From the NCBI GenBank assembly GCA_035041965.1, contig JAPYMA010000443.1:124001-188000 (forward strand): a stretch of DNA of 64,000 bases, in the 5' to 3' direction. The notes under the pieces are model-generated. The model did not search any database. It saw nothing but the letters and a program-made list of their open reading frames with translations, and was not told where the DNA came from. The position numbers and the translations under genes were made by a program. Below, one piece after another: positions 40,665 to 54,507 of this stretch (position 1 is the first letter of the stretch; every line of letters begins with the position of its first letter). Origin of the DNA: Anisakis pegreffii (Eukaryota; Nematoda; Chromadorea; Rhabditida; Anisakidae).

Positions 40665-42465
40665 ATGATGGCTATGAAATCGGATGCTGATAAGGGTGAC
40701 ATATACAGTCAGGACGTAACATTGATGAATATAAGTAACAGTCCAATTCAAGAGAACACCGTGAACAGTAGTCTAGATGATGAGCGCTTATCACCCAATA
40801 ACGTATCATCCATATTGCCAGCAGCCATCCCCTCACTTAACATGTTTCATATGTATTATTACCAACCTTTCTTACATCAAGTAATTCAATTCACTGCTTA
40901 TCAAACCGGTTTATTTCATTTCCAGTTCACTTTTATTCACTCTTATACGTGAACAATTGATAAAATAACTTTATTTAAAGATAACATCTGCAAACAATTC
41001 GCACTTATCTTCCACAAGAGACGCGTCGTTTTACGGGTTCGCAAACCGTCTTCAGCCAATCCCACCAAGTTATTATTTACGATTGTTGTGAACCTCTAAC
41101 TATACGCAGTTATAATTACGACGTTATATCCAGATTCGAATCCATATTGCTACGATCAATACAGATATCAATATCGCAACTCCAGTCAATTAACAATAAT
41201 GCCGCAGTCATATTCTCAATCAAGGAATACCTACACTAATAACAATACCCGACCCAGTTCAGTAGTTACGAAACGTGGAGGCAGAAGGCCCAAGGAATAT
41301 GAAGAATATGTTAATTTTATTTTTATTGTTATTTACTATCATCATTATAATTGTTAACAACATCTATTCAAAATGTACGATAATAAATTAAGGACCATGT
41401 AGCACTAAGTGAAGAAGAGAAGGATAAGCGCGATAAAAGACGACTCAGAAATAAGGAAGCAGCGGCGAGGTGCAGAAAACGGAGATTGGATTTGATGGAA
41501 ACGTTGCAGTCTGTTTGTTTTATTATTATTGTTAATGGTGATATGTTCGCAGAGCACTTGTTTGAATGATGAAGATTAATTATTTGCAGCAAGTTGATCA
41601 GTTGAGGGAAGAGAACAAGATGAAGGATTCGAAAATTGCAGAATTGCAGTTACTGGTATGGGTTACCTACGATTGCTCGCATCATTCGCTCAGCAATAAT
41701 ACCAGCAATTTCAGAAGAACGAATTGATATCAGTCGTGCACGAGCATCAATGTGTATTGCCTGAATCACTGCGTCAAACACTAGGTCTGGACGGCACGGC
41801 GCAACAACAATACATCATTAATAACAACAACAACAACATATGTAATTTATATAACAACGTAATTTCCCGCAAAAGACCTGCGAGTGAACTCATTCCCGAG
41901 CTCAAGTCGCAACAAACCAGTGATGATACCAACAACGTATCACCATCACCTGTTAACACGTCCACTGCTAACGCATCACAATCCAGCATTGTAAGTTCAT
42001 CAAGCAGTTCAATCGTGTGCATTATGCACGTTAATTCAAACCAATTCAAGGCACCCGCAAAAGTGAAGCAAGAACCGACCTTGTACGACGTGAATAATCG
42101 TGACGATAAACAGGATGAAGACATCAAGCGACCGACCTCTTTATCGTTCAACAACAATACGACCAGCAGTAATAATTATAATAATAACAATACTAATAAT
42201 AATATTACAAGCAGTTCCGGTGTTCCAATCACGACTCCGTCTAATTTGCTTGGTTCAGGTACAAATATGACTGATACTGATGAACAGCTCACTGATTGTG
42301 TCACTAATGCAAAAAATTGAAGGTGTGTCCGAGTTCGGGACAGTGAATTTACTGGATGGACCGACGGGTTTAACGCCGTGTCATCAACCTCAACCTACTG
42401 CATTCCCGATTTCATCTTTAAATACGCCCCTCGGTAGTGACGGTCGCAGCTTCGAGTCACTGTAA
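40665..42465 (+). CDS. fos-1: Fos-family bZIP transcription factor
   Basis: The bZIP domain spans about 41395-41660. The basic region reads KRRLRNKEAAARCRKRRLDL, with the DNA-contacting Asn-x-x-Ala-Ala-x-x-Cys-Arg signature. The zipper heptads continue through LQSQVDQLREENKMKDSKIA into the exon starting KNELISVVHEHQCVLP. Before it lie an acidic/Ser N-terminus (from MMAMKSDADKGD) and a Tyr/Gln-rich exon (41143-41310). After it, low-complexity Asn/Ser sequence leads across a short intron (GTACAA at about 42259 to AG near 42321, in phase) into a Fos-like C-terminus (LLDGPTGLTPCH, ending SFESL). Fos proteins dimerise with Jun on AP-1 sites. In C. elegans fos-1 drives anchor-cell invasion. The junction between the first exon and the Tyr-rich exon does not join in phase as I read it, so a small exon may be missing. 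Confidence 0.9.
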
Positions 42466-44044
42466 TCGTTATAAACTACCCCTGTAAAGTCATATGCCAA
42501 ATATTGCAATTATCCTGTTTACTTACAACCTAAGTGCCTTCTCTTCAAAATATACCGTTCATAATATTGACACTTCATTAAGGTATAACATTCTTCAGTA
42601 GATGTGAAATTGCTATTCAGTTCGTACATTTTAATGGTTCATTCAGATATAACTTCCGAACTGTGTGTGATTTAAATGAATTATGATATATTCATTCTGT
42701 AAATAATATTAATATTTGTGTCTTATTGTTATATATGTTAAAGTTGATAGTTTTATAATGGATAACAATACCTAAAGATGCTGCATTAAATTTATTATTG
42801 TGTCAGAGTTATAACATATCAATCGAATTCTGTTGTGATTTATGAGTGTTCCGTTTTGTTTATATGTGAATTTTGTTATGTTATATTCGATGTGCATTCA
42901 ATATTAACCAAATCTATCTGGTTTTATCACTTAATCATACCTGCTCTAATACCATCTCATTACCAGCTGTAATAATAGATCTGAACCACAAAGGCGATGA
43001 TTATTTTTGACAGGATACAGAATGTGATCACATACCTCCGCAGATGATCGATAGTCTTATCTGATGGTGGTAGTGATTTGTGGTTTGTTGTGACCGTTAC
43101 CGTTTCGCATTTAAGCGCAACATTTTGGATATGAACCGTTAAATGAATGCTGATAGATAGAAGTGAATGTAACTAATATGATTGCCTTTATCTTTGATGT
43201 ACTATTGCTAAGCAAGAACTGTTATGTGATCGTATGAATGATGCAATCAGTCTATGTCTGGTAATAAGAAAGAGATATTGTACACGTATTGGTGTTCATC
43301 TCGTCAACGTCTTGGTTCATTTATTTGCTTTATGAAAGTACCAGCTTTCAACAAATAAACGTTAAAACATGTCGTCACATCCATCCACACCCCTACGCCT
43401 GCAATTCGTTCCACATCGAATGTTCATACCACTCAAACGTTCAACTTTTAGATAAGCGGAGCGTTTACACGATTGCGATGACATCCTTGGAAGAATCGCC
43501 AACTCGAGATCGCACGTTCGTTCAAGTGCGCAACGTGGTAGCGAACCTCACTATGGATGTTCACATTACCGTACATGGCATCGCGTTTCGCAGAACGCGT
43601 ACGAATGACATCATAGAGAAAGAAGAAATAGAGTTCCCAGTCCTCTTGGGGTTTCCCTAAGAGGACTGGGAATTCTCCCAAGAAGAGGGTTCCCCCGAAG
43701 GAAAGGGGAGATCCCTTGTGGGGGAGAGAGTTCTAACGCTGTAAGGTTACTTATCGACGAGGAACTAAATATTCGTCAAATTATGTATATTGATTATTAT
43801 CGGATATTTATCATTAACCTGCTCTATGTCTCGCTCGTTTCATTCTGTACCATTAAGTAGCAAAACATATAAAGAGGATTTAGTTATAGGTAAATATAAA
43901 CCGTAGATGGTAAACGAATAAGTTGAATATATCGACACTGAGCTGAAGAAGTGTCATAATAATCTTACTTGAAGGTTTGTTTTGTGACTATGGAGTGTTT
44001 TAGATTAGTAGTGATGCTGATGGTGTTTAAGGATTATTACTAAG
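42466..44044. other. Intergenic region with GC-richer inverted repeat
   Basis: AT-rich 3' flank of fos-1, then from about 43450 a GC-richer segment with a dispersed-repeat copy and the hairpin at 43630-43676. A 123-codon frame at 43289-43660 runs through the repeat and into the hairpin. I do not regard it as a gene. Confidence 0.45.
43630..43676. repeat. Perfect-arm inverted repeat
   Basis: Arms TTCCCAGTCCTCTT (43634-43647) and its complement (43659-43672) enclose an 11-base G/T/C loop, and pairing extends outward with one wobble. It is followed by unusual G- and C-runs up to about 43735 (TTCCCCCGAAGGAAAGGGG). The block is strikingly GC-rich compared with its surroundings. Confidence 0.8.
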
Positions 44045-47000
44045 ATGTCATCTCGTGAATCATTTATTGAAAGTGCTCAGCAGTCATCGCCAAGAAGTAG
44101 TCGTGTGTCACGCCATGTAGATACACTTCAGCAGGTACTCGTTTGATCTTTATATCGAATATAATCGGATGTGAACGAGCGCAGTTGAAGGGGTGTGAAA
44201 TGGAAGAGTCGAGAGTGGAGTCAGTGGTCACCACAAAGTCAGCGTCCTCCTCTCCAATCAGATATGACTTGTCGAGTCAACGATCACTATCACCCGTTAA
44301 TAGATCGCAACAGTACGTTTATTTAATTTTGTAGCAGTGCTAGATACATGAACAATGCAATACAGATATGGAGTAGCGGCATGTGATTCAACAGTGCCTA
44401 AAAGCTCATCAATGAACAGTGCTCATATATTGATAGATCCGTTGACTGGTCAGCAGTACATCCTGCAGACGAGCACCACACAGCAACCTGTGTTTTATCA
44501 ACCGATCTACAGCACCCCTCCACCCATCTTCTACCAACCTTTCACTAATCAACAACCACAAGGTTCTCAGTTCACATCTACTGTATGCACCTCGAATAAT
44601 CACCTCAAAATGTCTCATTTACAGGTGCTTATCTAATGCCACAACCAATATCACCCAATATCAATTTTGTACCAAACCAACAATCACATTCCAATTTTGT
44701 CAATAACCAGCCATTATCTTCGATTAATGGAGCAGTTATTGTTGATGCTAGTAGTGATAAAAATAGGTATATTATATATTCACATTCACATAATTGTTAC
44801 GGTTATTGATATGGTGTTGATTGTAGATCAATGCCAAGTGGAGAGCAGTATGTACAAAGCCAAGTAAAAGTGCAAAATGAGGAGTTATTGCGGACATGTG
44901 AAATAAAGATGCAGCAAATAATAGCAATGAAATGTTGGTTTTGTGGTGTTCTGAAATGTAGTTGTGATGTAATGATGTTCTGATGTAATAGCAATGAATA
45001 ATCAATTCAGCGCAATCTCCATTATCCTCACCAAAACCGTCAGTTCACAATGACAGATCGAAAGCGCAGTCGTCATCCAACCAAGCAGTTAGTTACCTAA
45101 CACCACATTTGATTATTGCTTTTCCTAATGAATATAATTTCAAGAGCGAAAGTAGCGCACCACGAAGCAGCACATCTCAACGTACTCCTTTATTCGGAAG
45201 TGCACCTTTCTGGTGGGGTGATGACACTAATAAAAATAAATGTTCGAGTACTGATGTTGAATCGAAGAAGTTTGTTTCATTCTTTCTTGTAATCAGTCGA
45301 TAATTTTTCCGCATCAGCCAATACTCTTTACGCTTTTACTAATCCCGTTTTACTCTCTTTGCTTTCACTTACAATCTCTCCTCTATTTATTGTTAATTGA
45401 TGAAAATAAACTAATGAATAATTCAGTCACCATAAAATATCAAACACAAATGTTGTTTCTGACAGTGAATTAATTAATTTACCGAGCACTCATCAAACCA
45501 GGTTCATTGTTATTTATACACTTATAAATGTTAATATGTTACCAATATTTCTTATTTTCCTTCATCACTAACGCCGATCACTTCATTTTTAACAAATGCT
45601 TTTGATTGCGTGTTGCGTTCAGTAAAGAGGAGAATTAAGAGAAGTGACTGCTGCATCGAGGTCGAATGAAGCAGTGAATGTTGAGAAGAAATTGAAAGGG
45701 ATCAGGATGGATATTGATCTGAATAAGTCGTTTGATATTGACGATAAGCCTAAAGACGACAAGATAAAACGTGCGTTCAATTCTCTTTGTGTTCGTGTAC
45801 ACAGCAGCAGCTTACAATGCGATTGCAGATTGCAACGTAACGCCACCTACTGCATTTACGGTGTGTTTTGATAAGGATGACGACTCGAACTTATCACTGC
45901 AAGATGCTGCCAGAAAGACCAGGTTCGCTGCGTTCTTCTGATTACTCCAATGATTACCTGGATTGGCCAGGCTATCAAACGTTTGTAACGTTGCTGGCCA
46001 CAATGCTCGCGTTTCCGTTCGCACTGTTTTAGCCTTGATTGTAGCCACCCCGCTGGCTAGGCGAGCAGGCCAAGTGAGTACAACCGAGTATTTAATTAGT
46101 TGCCGTGAATACTTTGCACAATTAAACGTAGCCAAATACTAATCCGATAAATAATCATAACTCTACAAAATGAACATTCTGCCGATCGCTAACCGCGGTC
46201 AACAAAACAACCGCTCGATGTGTAAGTAACAATGATAAGTCCACTCCAATGATTATTTGAATTAATTCAGGAGATTATTACGTCGTATTACATCGTCGAA
46301 CACTAAAGATATCATCCAACTTGAACACACCAACCCCAAGCAATATCTTCTAAATAAAATGTTGATGGGCAGTGATGCTAATATTGCAGGTTTCTCTTCA
46401 TAATTATTCACATCTTATTCAGAAAAGTTATATGTATATGTGTAAATTGAAGATTTCAATGGAGCACCGGAGTTTGTTGGTACGTCTTCGAATGAAAATG
46501 ATGAAAAGCGCGAGTTCGATAGTCTTAGTGAGGCCGGTACTTATGTTGTTGGTATGTTAATTACTGTTGTTACTGGTGTGTTGTTAGTGATTGAATAGTT
46601 GTGAAATAAAAGTGCTTGTAGATGAGAAGGACCGACAACTGGATCAGATGGTCGCATCGCAACGAAGCGATTCAGATTCAGATAGGTTGTGTTATTACTA
46701 TTAATGTAAGAGTGCCCATATGAAATGAGGTGAATTACAGTGATACAGTGTCAACAACCAAAAGTGGTCATCGCTCGACGTCAGCCAAATCAACTGCCGA
46801 TTTATCACAGGTAATTCGACGGGCTGGGTTCATCTGATATAATGATCAGTCGGCAATTCAGATCTCGACCGAACTGCACGACAGTAATAAGGCAGCTCGC
46901 AGTGAACAACTGTTAAAAGAGCTGATCAAACTCGGTAACGCGCCATCCAGTCCACCCACCAGTTCCAGCACCGCATTATTAGCATCCAAATCGATCGTCA

Positions 47001-48695
47001 GTAAAAGGTTCTTTTTACTTCCCGTATCACTACTCAGTGTATCTCCTGTCTAATCATAATTTATGATTCAAGTAATCCTGCCCAACTAGCAACATCCAAA
47101 CCAACTCGTTTATCGTCATCGTCAACATCATCTCATGCTAACTGCTTACATCCTTCTTTTAACAAATCTCCTTTTCAAAACACCAATTTCAGGTTCATTA
47201 CTTCTTATTTTTACTAACTTAGCTTCATTAATAGCATGTTGTTTGCTCTCAACTCTTCATTGAACTAATCCAATAATAACCATTATGCAGAGCGTGCAGG
47301 TGCCGAAGTGAAACGTGAGATATTTTCAATTAATAATCATAATCGAATGCATGATTTGTTACGTGATGTTATCTGATTACTGCACTTTGTCCTTATCACT
47401 GCTTATAATGGATAATTAAGACGTGCTGATGGAGGTCGATACTCGATGCGCAATCAGATGAATGCTGCCAAGTCATCTACTAATAAACCGACATCATCCC
47501 GTGCTGGCACTACTAATAAAAATACACCGGTATTATTGTTTATTTGATTGCGATTGATCGTTAATATATTGTTATGTAACGGTTGCAGAGTGTGCCAAAG
47601 GAAAGTGCTGAGATGACAGCGTGGTTGCGAAGAAAGGATTACAATCCGATGAAATCCGCGGCTGATGCTCGTAAATTACAACAACTTAAGATGAGGTTCA
47701 TTCTTTACCAAAATGAATTTCATGAATTAAAGCGTTCGCTTGTGATTTAATGTAAAATAAAATAATTAGACTGAAAGATATCACTGAAGATACGTGTGGT
47801 CGAATAGAGTGAGTTTGTTTGGTTTGATTGGTGACGTTTGGTGGTTGTGTTTGATATTGTGTTGTTGTTGTTGTCGTTGTTATGTAACGGAATGATAATG
47901 AAAATAAATGCATTCAGAAGTGATAATTTCACATCGAATCGATCAGTCTCGTTCAATCAGTACTCAACATCAAATGAGCATCAGTGCAGCAGATTGGTTC
48001 GTTTGTTTTGTTGATTGTTGAATTCGTGATGAAGTGATGAAGTGACCGTAATGGTAATTTCATATGCGAAGAGAACTGAACAAGGGTGGATGTGTTAATC
48101 GATCAGAAGATGATTTGCGTGCTTCCCCATCGAAGGTGTTCGAAGTTCATTCGAAGGGTGTTTCTGATCAAAGGAGTGTTGAGTTGAGTCGTAAGGTTTG
48201 TTCATTAGTGATTATGCACTGAAATTAATCAACAAATATTCAGTTATCGGCAGCGAAAAAGAATCAAGTTGACGAAACAATACAGCAGCTGACAGAGAAG
48301 TGTCATCGAAGTATCGAGTTGATTCGGTTCGTTCTTTAAATTAAAGAGGGTGTGTAGTTGTAATCGCTGTGCAATCAAACAGGAATGCTCATCACGGTGA
48401 GCTGTCCAAGTCGATAGAGAATATGCTGGAGAATGCGTTGAAGAGAACGGATACTCCAGGCGACGATCACCGCTCGCTGAACCATCAGCTGAACACTCTC
48501 TTGAACGCTTTTGATGCCATCGAAAAATATTTATCTCAGGTTTGTTATCTTCGTTTTTAATCATTACAACTCAAAAGATTTTTTTTTCAGGTATCGTCGA
48601 TTTCCACTCCAAATTCAGTGGCATCTTCACCAACCCGATCAACATCTCCCACTGCATACTTAAAACCATCCTCGCGATCAAAAATGTTTCATTAA
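44045..48695 (+). CDS. CEP170-family centrosomal/microtubule protein, FHA domain not seen
   Basis: The start at 44045 (MSSRESFIESAQQSSPRSSR) opens a gene of many small exons, largely Ser/Gln/Thr-rich and disordered. Three islands match what I recall of CEP170. The first is TPLFGSAPFWWGDD (about 45180-45225). The second is PPTAFTVCFDKDDDSNLSLQ (about 45843-45905), the counterpart of the ASFTIEF block. The third is the C-terminal MTAWLRRKDYNPMKS motif (about 47610-47655). A helical tail follows (about 48245-48540; SIENMLENALKR) and a Ser-rich end with TAA at 48693-48695. Vertebrate CEP170 binds microtubules, subdistal appendages and kinesin-13. Its N-terminal FHA domain should come before the WWGDD motif, but there is only low-complexity sequence there, and upstream DNA to 42.5 kb has no candidate exon. 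Several internal junctions are approximate. Confidence 0.65.
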
Positions 48696-49102
48696 TATAT
48701 GTTAATATGCATTTACGCTTTTTTATCAGTTTTAAGATTTGGGTTAATGGTAAAAGTTATTTTAATGACTGAATTCATCAAACAATAGTCATAATTGCGA
48801 TGTTAAAATAATAAATTGGAATGGAAAGGATGCAATTCTCAAGATGTGATTAATATAATGAATTATTATTATGCATGATGAACAGCTTATATATATTCTT
48901 ATGGATCTTGTCAAGTTGATAATCGTTACTAAATAAATATTACTTATTCACAGAGTAATTATTCTCATTGCCAAATCTTTTGGTTCGCAGCATTGCAGCG
49001 CCATGTGGAATGTCTTTTCATATAATATTTATGACACTGAAATTATCATATTTGCATTCTCTTTTGTATTAATCTCATTGCTGTCATCTTCAAATAAAGA
49101 AG

Positions 49103-50243
<1,141 letters not shown>

Positions 50244-50513
50244 GTGTAAAGTGGTTTATTCAGTGTTTCATAAGATATAATGAAAAGTTGTTTGCTTACA
50301 AATAAGGAACATACATCCGTAAGAATAACTGATGGCAGTTGTGTTTGATTATGATCATTGCAATTCCAATATTGTTTGTCACATTGTAATGATAATCCGT
50401 TCTTGTTTTATTGCATGTTCGTTGTTTGCGGTTATTGATTCATTCCTTCAATAAATGAATACACTTTAATACACTTTTAATTAAATCGTTGATGTGCTTC
50501 TATGAGAGTGATC
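50244..50513. other. 3' flank of the SR gene
   Basis: AT-rich DNA with an AATAAA near 50451, before the first copy of the direct repeat. Confidence 0.5.
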
Positions 50514-51075
50514 CAGGCAAGCACGAATTCAACGAATGCAAATCAACTACTTCAGCTTAATGAGCACAATTATCGGCAATGTGAAAGTGAAACTGAATGC
50601 TTTCTTAAGGTCTCTCAATATTTTTTAATAAATGCATAATTGTTCGATTCAGTCATTTAGCTCCGCAGACACTGTTTCCGTTAGATGCATTAGCTGTGGG
50701 CGAGGCTAGTTTTGGACGTACTACTCCCGTTCGCAACGACACATTACCAATACAGTAATGCAAAAATCGTGTTGAGAAAGTGTTATATTCAAAAAATATT
50801 GGGCTGCAACATTTTTGTAATAATTTGCAGCTCAATTTTTCAGTTTAAAATTTGTTATCTCAACACGATTCTTCTTACACTGTAATTGGCTATAACTTTG
50901 CATTTGGCAATTCTGCAATGTTGCAGTTTTTTGTTTTTTTTTTGGTAAAATTTCTTTTTCCTTGAGTACATTCGTTTTTTTTTTCATTTTGGAAGGATAG
51001 AGAATTTCAAAGGAACATTTTGAGGTAATATTTTATCCGTGCTTAAGGTCCAGCCGTGCAATATCAGGTAGTTGA
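50514..51075 (+). repeat. Direct repeat, copy 1 (about 560 bp)
   Basis: Homology to copy 2 starts abruptly at CAGGCAAGCACGAATTC and ends at CAATATCAGGTAGTT. Differences are scattered substitutions and two small indels near the left end: a 10-base segment and a TT present only in copy 2. A minus-strand frame of 60 codons is preserved in both copies (50653-50835 here). The ends are not the TG..CA expected of a typical LTR. Confidence 0.9.
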
Positions 51076-52394
51076 TGTGCTATAGAAAATGCCTTCATAG
51101 CACTGCTCCACCCGAATATTTCAGATTAATTCAATGCAGATTCAAAAGTTTTGAAAAATCCTCCCTTAGCATCTTCTAAAAGAGATATGTGATTCCTCTG
51201 AATATTTATTTCTTTTAATTTAGTCATTACTATGAGCAATAATCAGAATATCGTTAGTTCTTTGTCGACAATTGGAACAATGAATTAAAGATATTCTCAT
51301 CATTGCCCATAGTAATTATTATTATTTGTTATTATTATTATTATTAGTGAATAAATTTGTGAACTTTTGGATGTTTGCGTCATTTTTAGTATTGTGTGAA
51401 ATGTCAGTTGTTATCATATGATGATGATGTGTTATTATCTTTGTTATATGTCGTTGTTATTTTATGTGCTTTCATTATTATACGTTACTCTTATTGACAT
51501 TGTTCTTGATGTTATTCGTTAATTCTGTGAGGTTACAGCACTTATTATTGACATGATGCTATTGTATCTGAAATTGTGTCATCGCGGATCACACTTAATC
51601 TTTTCCATTACTCTGCGGTGCTGTTCATTACTTTTGATATGCTTTTTTCTGAATTGAATTGGTTATGCAACAACGTGGATGATTTGTGAAAGGTTTAGAG
51701 GAGCATTGTTAAATTTGAGTTGATGATTGGGAAGATTACGATGTATCTTTCATGTATGTATGTATTTGCTGGATTTTGTTTCATGGCATTTCGTATTGAA
51801 GAATATTTTCATTAATTATTCGTTTATTTGATTGGATGATATGTTTTATATGTATGGTGTGATAATGAACAAGTGAATAAAGATTATAAAATCTTTGCTG
51901 ATTGGTTAATGGACATGAATTTTGAACAGATCATAAAAACATTCACGATGAGGCAACGATATGGTTGAATGTAAGAACGACAAAGCGATTCGTACATCTG
52001 AAATTGTGAGCACAATGAATATTCGAACAGTTCCATCAGATCTTATCAGCATCAGATCGTGTCGTTTCCTGATTAAGCTCACATAAAAAATGCATTCAAA
52101 CGTTAATCATGTTATATTCCTAGACAGACATGAGAACATTTCACCCAAATCCGATATATATTCTTTCGTTCATCAAGAAGATCAAATCAAATTAGGTAGA
52201 GTAGTAAAAAAACGCATTTTGCTCTACATGATGAGAAAACAATGGGCAATACCGATTTGAGACGATCGTCATGGCCAAGCCTCTGGCACATCAACCATTT
52301 GAACGCGACGACATTTCCTGATGTCGATCGCCAGAACACATTGTGAATCCGAAAAACATACCACCTACTCGATTTCAGATTAATATCTGTATTG
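51076..52394. other. Unannotated DNA inside the compound repeat block
   Basis: AT-rich, with no convincing coding exon, tRNA or known element end. A short TTATTATTATTATTA run occurs near 51318. It connects direct repeat copy 1 with the satellite-like array. Confidence 0.4.
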
Positions 52395-54190
52395 ATTAAT
52401 ACGCTCGTTAGCATGGCAAGTTGAGGATCACCATTTTCAACCATTTGGTCTTCTCAGGTTGGCCCTGTAACATATCAGTTTCTTTAAAACATTTATTTCC
52501 TCAGAACCTCTACATTCAGAAAAATGTATACTGTGTTGAGCAATTCTACTTACTTTAGGAGATATAGCTGTTTTTAAAGCTATCTCAAAAAGCGCGGAGG
52601 CGCTCATTCATTTACATCATATCACTATGGATCAATGCATACATTACTACAGCGCATTAGGGACTATCATATTCAAGCTACCCGTACATTCAGGTTTGCC
52701 CGGTAACATGTGAATTTCTGTACACCATTCGATCCAGCGGAAACTCCACATTCAGAAAATCATACATTGTGTTGAGCAATTCCGCTTTCTTGAGGAAATA
52801 TGGCTATTTTCATAAAGCTACCTCAATAACAAGCGCAAAGTCGCTGGTTCGTATACATTCTATCACTACAGATCAACATCAATGTACTTAGCGAGCAATA
52901 ATGATTACATGAGAAGATATGGCTATTTTGTAGCTCTTAGCGAGCAATAATGATTACATGAGAAGATATGGCTATTTTCACAGTTTTGTAGGGGTTACTA
53001 AATTCGACCTAGCCGAATTCTCAAGTTTGCCCAGAAATATATAAATTACTTAGCATCAGTCGATCCAGCTGGATCTCCTCATTCAGAATAACATATATTT
53101 TGTAGAGCGATTTTGCTTTCCTGAGGAGCTATAGCCATTTACTTAGATCTATCACAATTCGATAGCGCAGTCGTGCTCATTCATACGAATTGATCACTAT
53201 AGAGCAATCAGCACGTTCATATTAGCAATAGGCGGATTGCAATCTTCGAGCTATCCGTCTTCTCAGGTTTGCCTGGAAACGTGCGACTTTCTTTTCACCG
53301 TTCGACCCAGCAGAACCTCTAGATTCGGAATATTATAAATTTTACGGGGCAATTCGCCTAGTTGAGGAGATATAGGCATTTTATTAATACTATCTCTGGT
53401 GCCACCTTCAAGGCTACCGTAAGCTCAAGTTTGCCCACTAACATATGAATTTTTTTTTACATTATTCGGTCCAGCTGGATCTCGTCATTCAGAAAAACAT
53501 ATATTTTGTCGAGTGGTTTTACTTTCCTGAGGTGGTGTAGCCATTTTCTGGAGACATATCTCAATTTAATAGCGCAGTCGCGCTCATTCATATGAATTGA
53601 TCACTATAGAGCAATAAATACGTTCATATTAACAACAGGCGGATTGCGATCTTCGAGCTATCCGTCTTCTCAGGTTTGCCCGGCAACATGCGAATTTTTT
53701 TCCACCGTTCCATCCAGCAGAACCTCTAGATTCGGAGTATTATAAATTTTACCGAGCAATTTTGCTTAGTTGAGGAGATATAGGCATTTTATTAATACTG
53801 TCTCAAACCAGTGCAGGTGCCATCTTCAGTTCCACCATATTCTCCATTTTCCCCTGTAACATACGAATTTCTTCACATGGTATAAACAATGGAATGGTAC
53901 AAAAAAATTTGTATGTATTCGAGGAAAGCTGAGAGTACGGTAGCTCGATGATGACTATCCCTATAGCCTTGAGGAAAATGGTTTATCCCTCAGGAAATCG
54001 GAATTGCTCCACAATGTTTGTGTTTTTCTTGATCTAGAGGTTATGCTCGGTCGAATGATGTAAGGAAGTTCATATGTTTCATGTTCATTCTATCACTGTA
54101 GATCAACACCAATGTATTACTATAGCTCTGTAGAAGATATCATCCTTAAGGGAACCGTATTATCAAATTTATCCTATAACATATGAATAT
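52395..54190. repeat. Diverged satellite-like tandem array with higher-order structure
   Basis: Units share the order CAGGTTTGCCCGGTAACATG, TTCGATCCAGC, CTC(A/T)CATTCAGAA, TGTTGAGCAATT, TTGAGGAGATATAG. About six direct units lie between 52395 and 53890. From 53080 the array repeats as a composite of about 400 bp made of one long and one short unit (compare 53080-53480 with 53480-53870). One unit near 53960-54070 is inverted. A 48-base direct duplication (CTTAGCGAGCAATAATGATT) sits at about 52880-52975. Confidence 0.8.
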
Positions 54191-54507
54191 TCTGTAAATC
54201 ATATTTTCCACTGATAGCTTGAAGCAGTACAACACTTTGCTATCATATTGTTGCCATGTTTTGTTATTGGTTTTCAATGTTTGATAATTGATTCTCTATC
54301 GAAGATTTGCTTTAGCAGTGAGAGATTGAAAGTGCTCAGACATTCTCAAAACTGATCAACCGCAGAAAAATTTTGGCTGACCGACTCTCACCGAGCGTTG
54401 TATGGCATTGCATTTCCAATTTCTTTGCAGTTCACGAATGGAATCATTTTTGAAACAATTAATTTTCGGAAGATTCTGCGATTAAACACCCAAATGCTGA
54501 TCAAATT

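Noticed and set aside
41774..42157. 127-codon minus-strand frame
   Set aside because: Antisense shadow of the fos-1 C-terminal exon.
43289..43660. 123-codon plus-strand frame
   Set aside because: It runs through a dispersed repeat and into a hairpin, has no recognisable domain, and its codon use follows the repeat.
50653..50835. 60-codon minus-strand frame, nearly identical to one at 54659-54841
   Set aside because: The identity is explained by the direct repeat itself; no domain and no evidence of expression.
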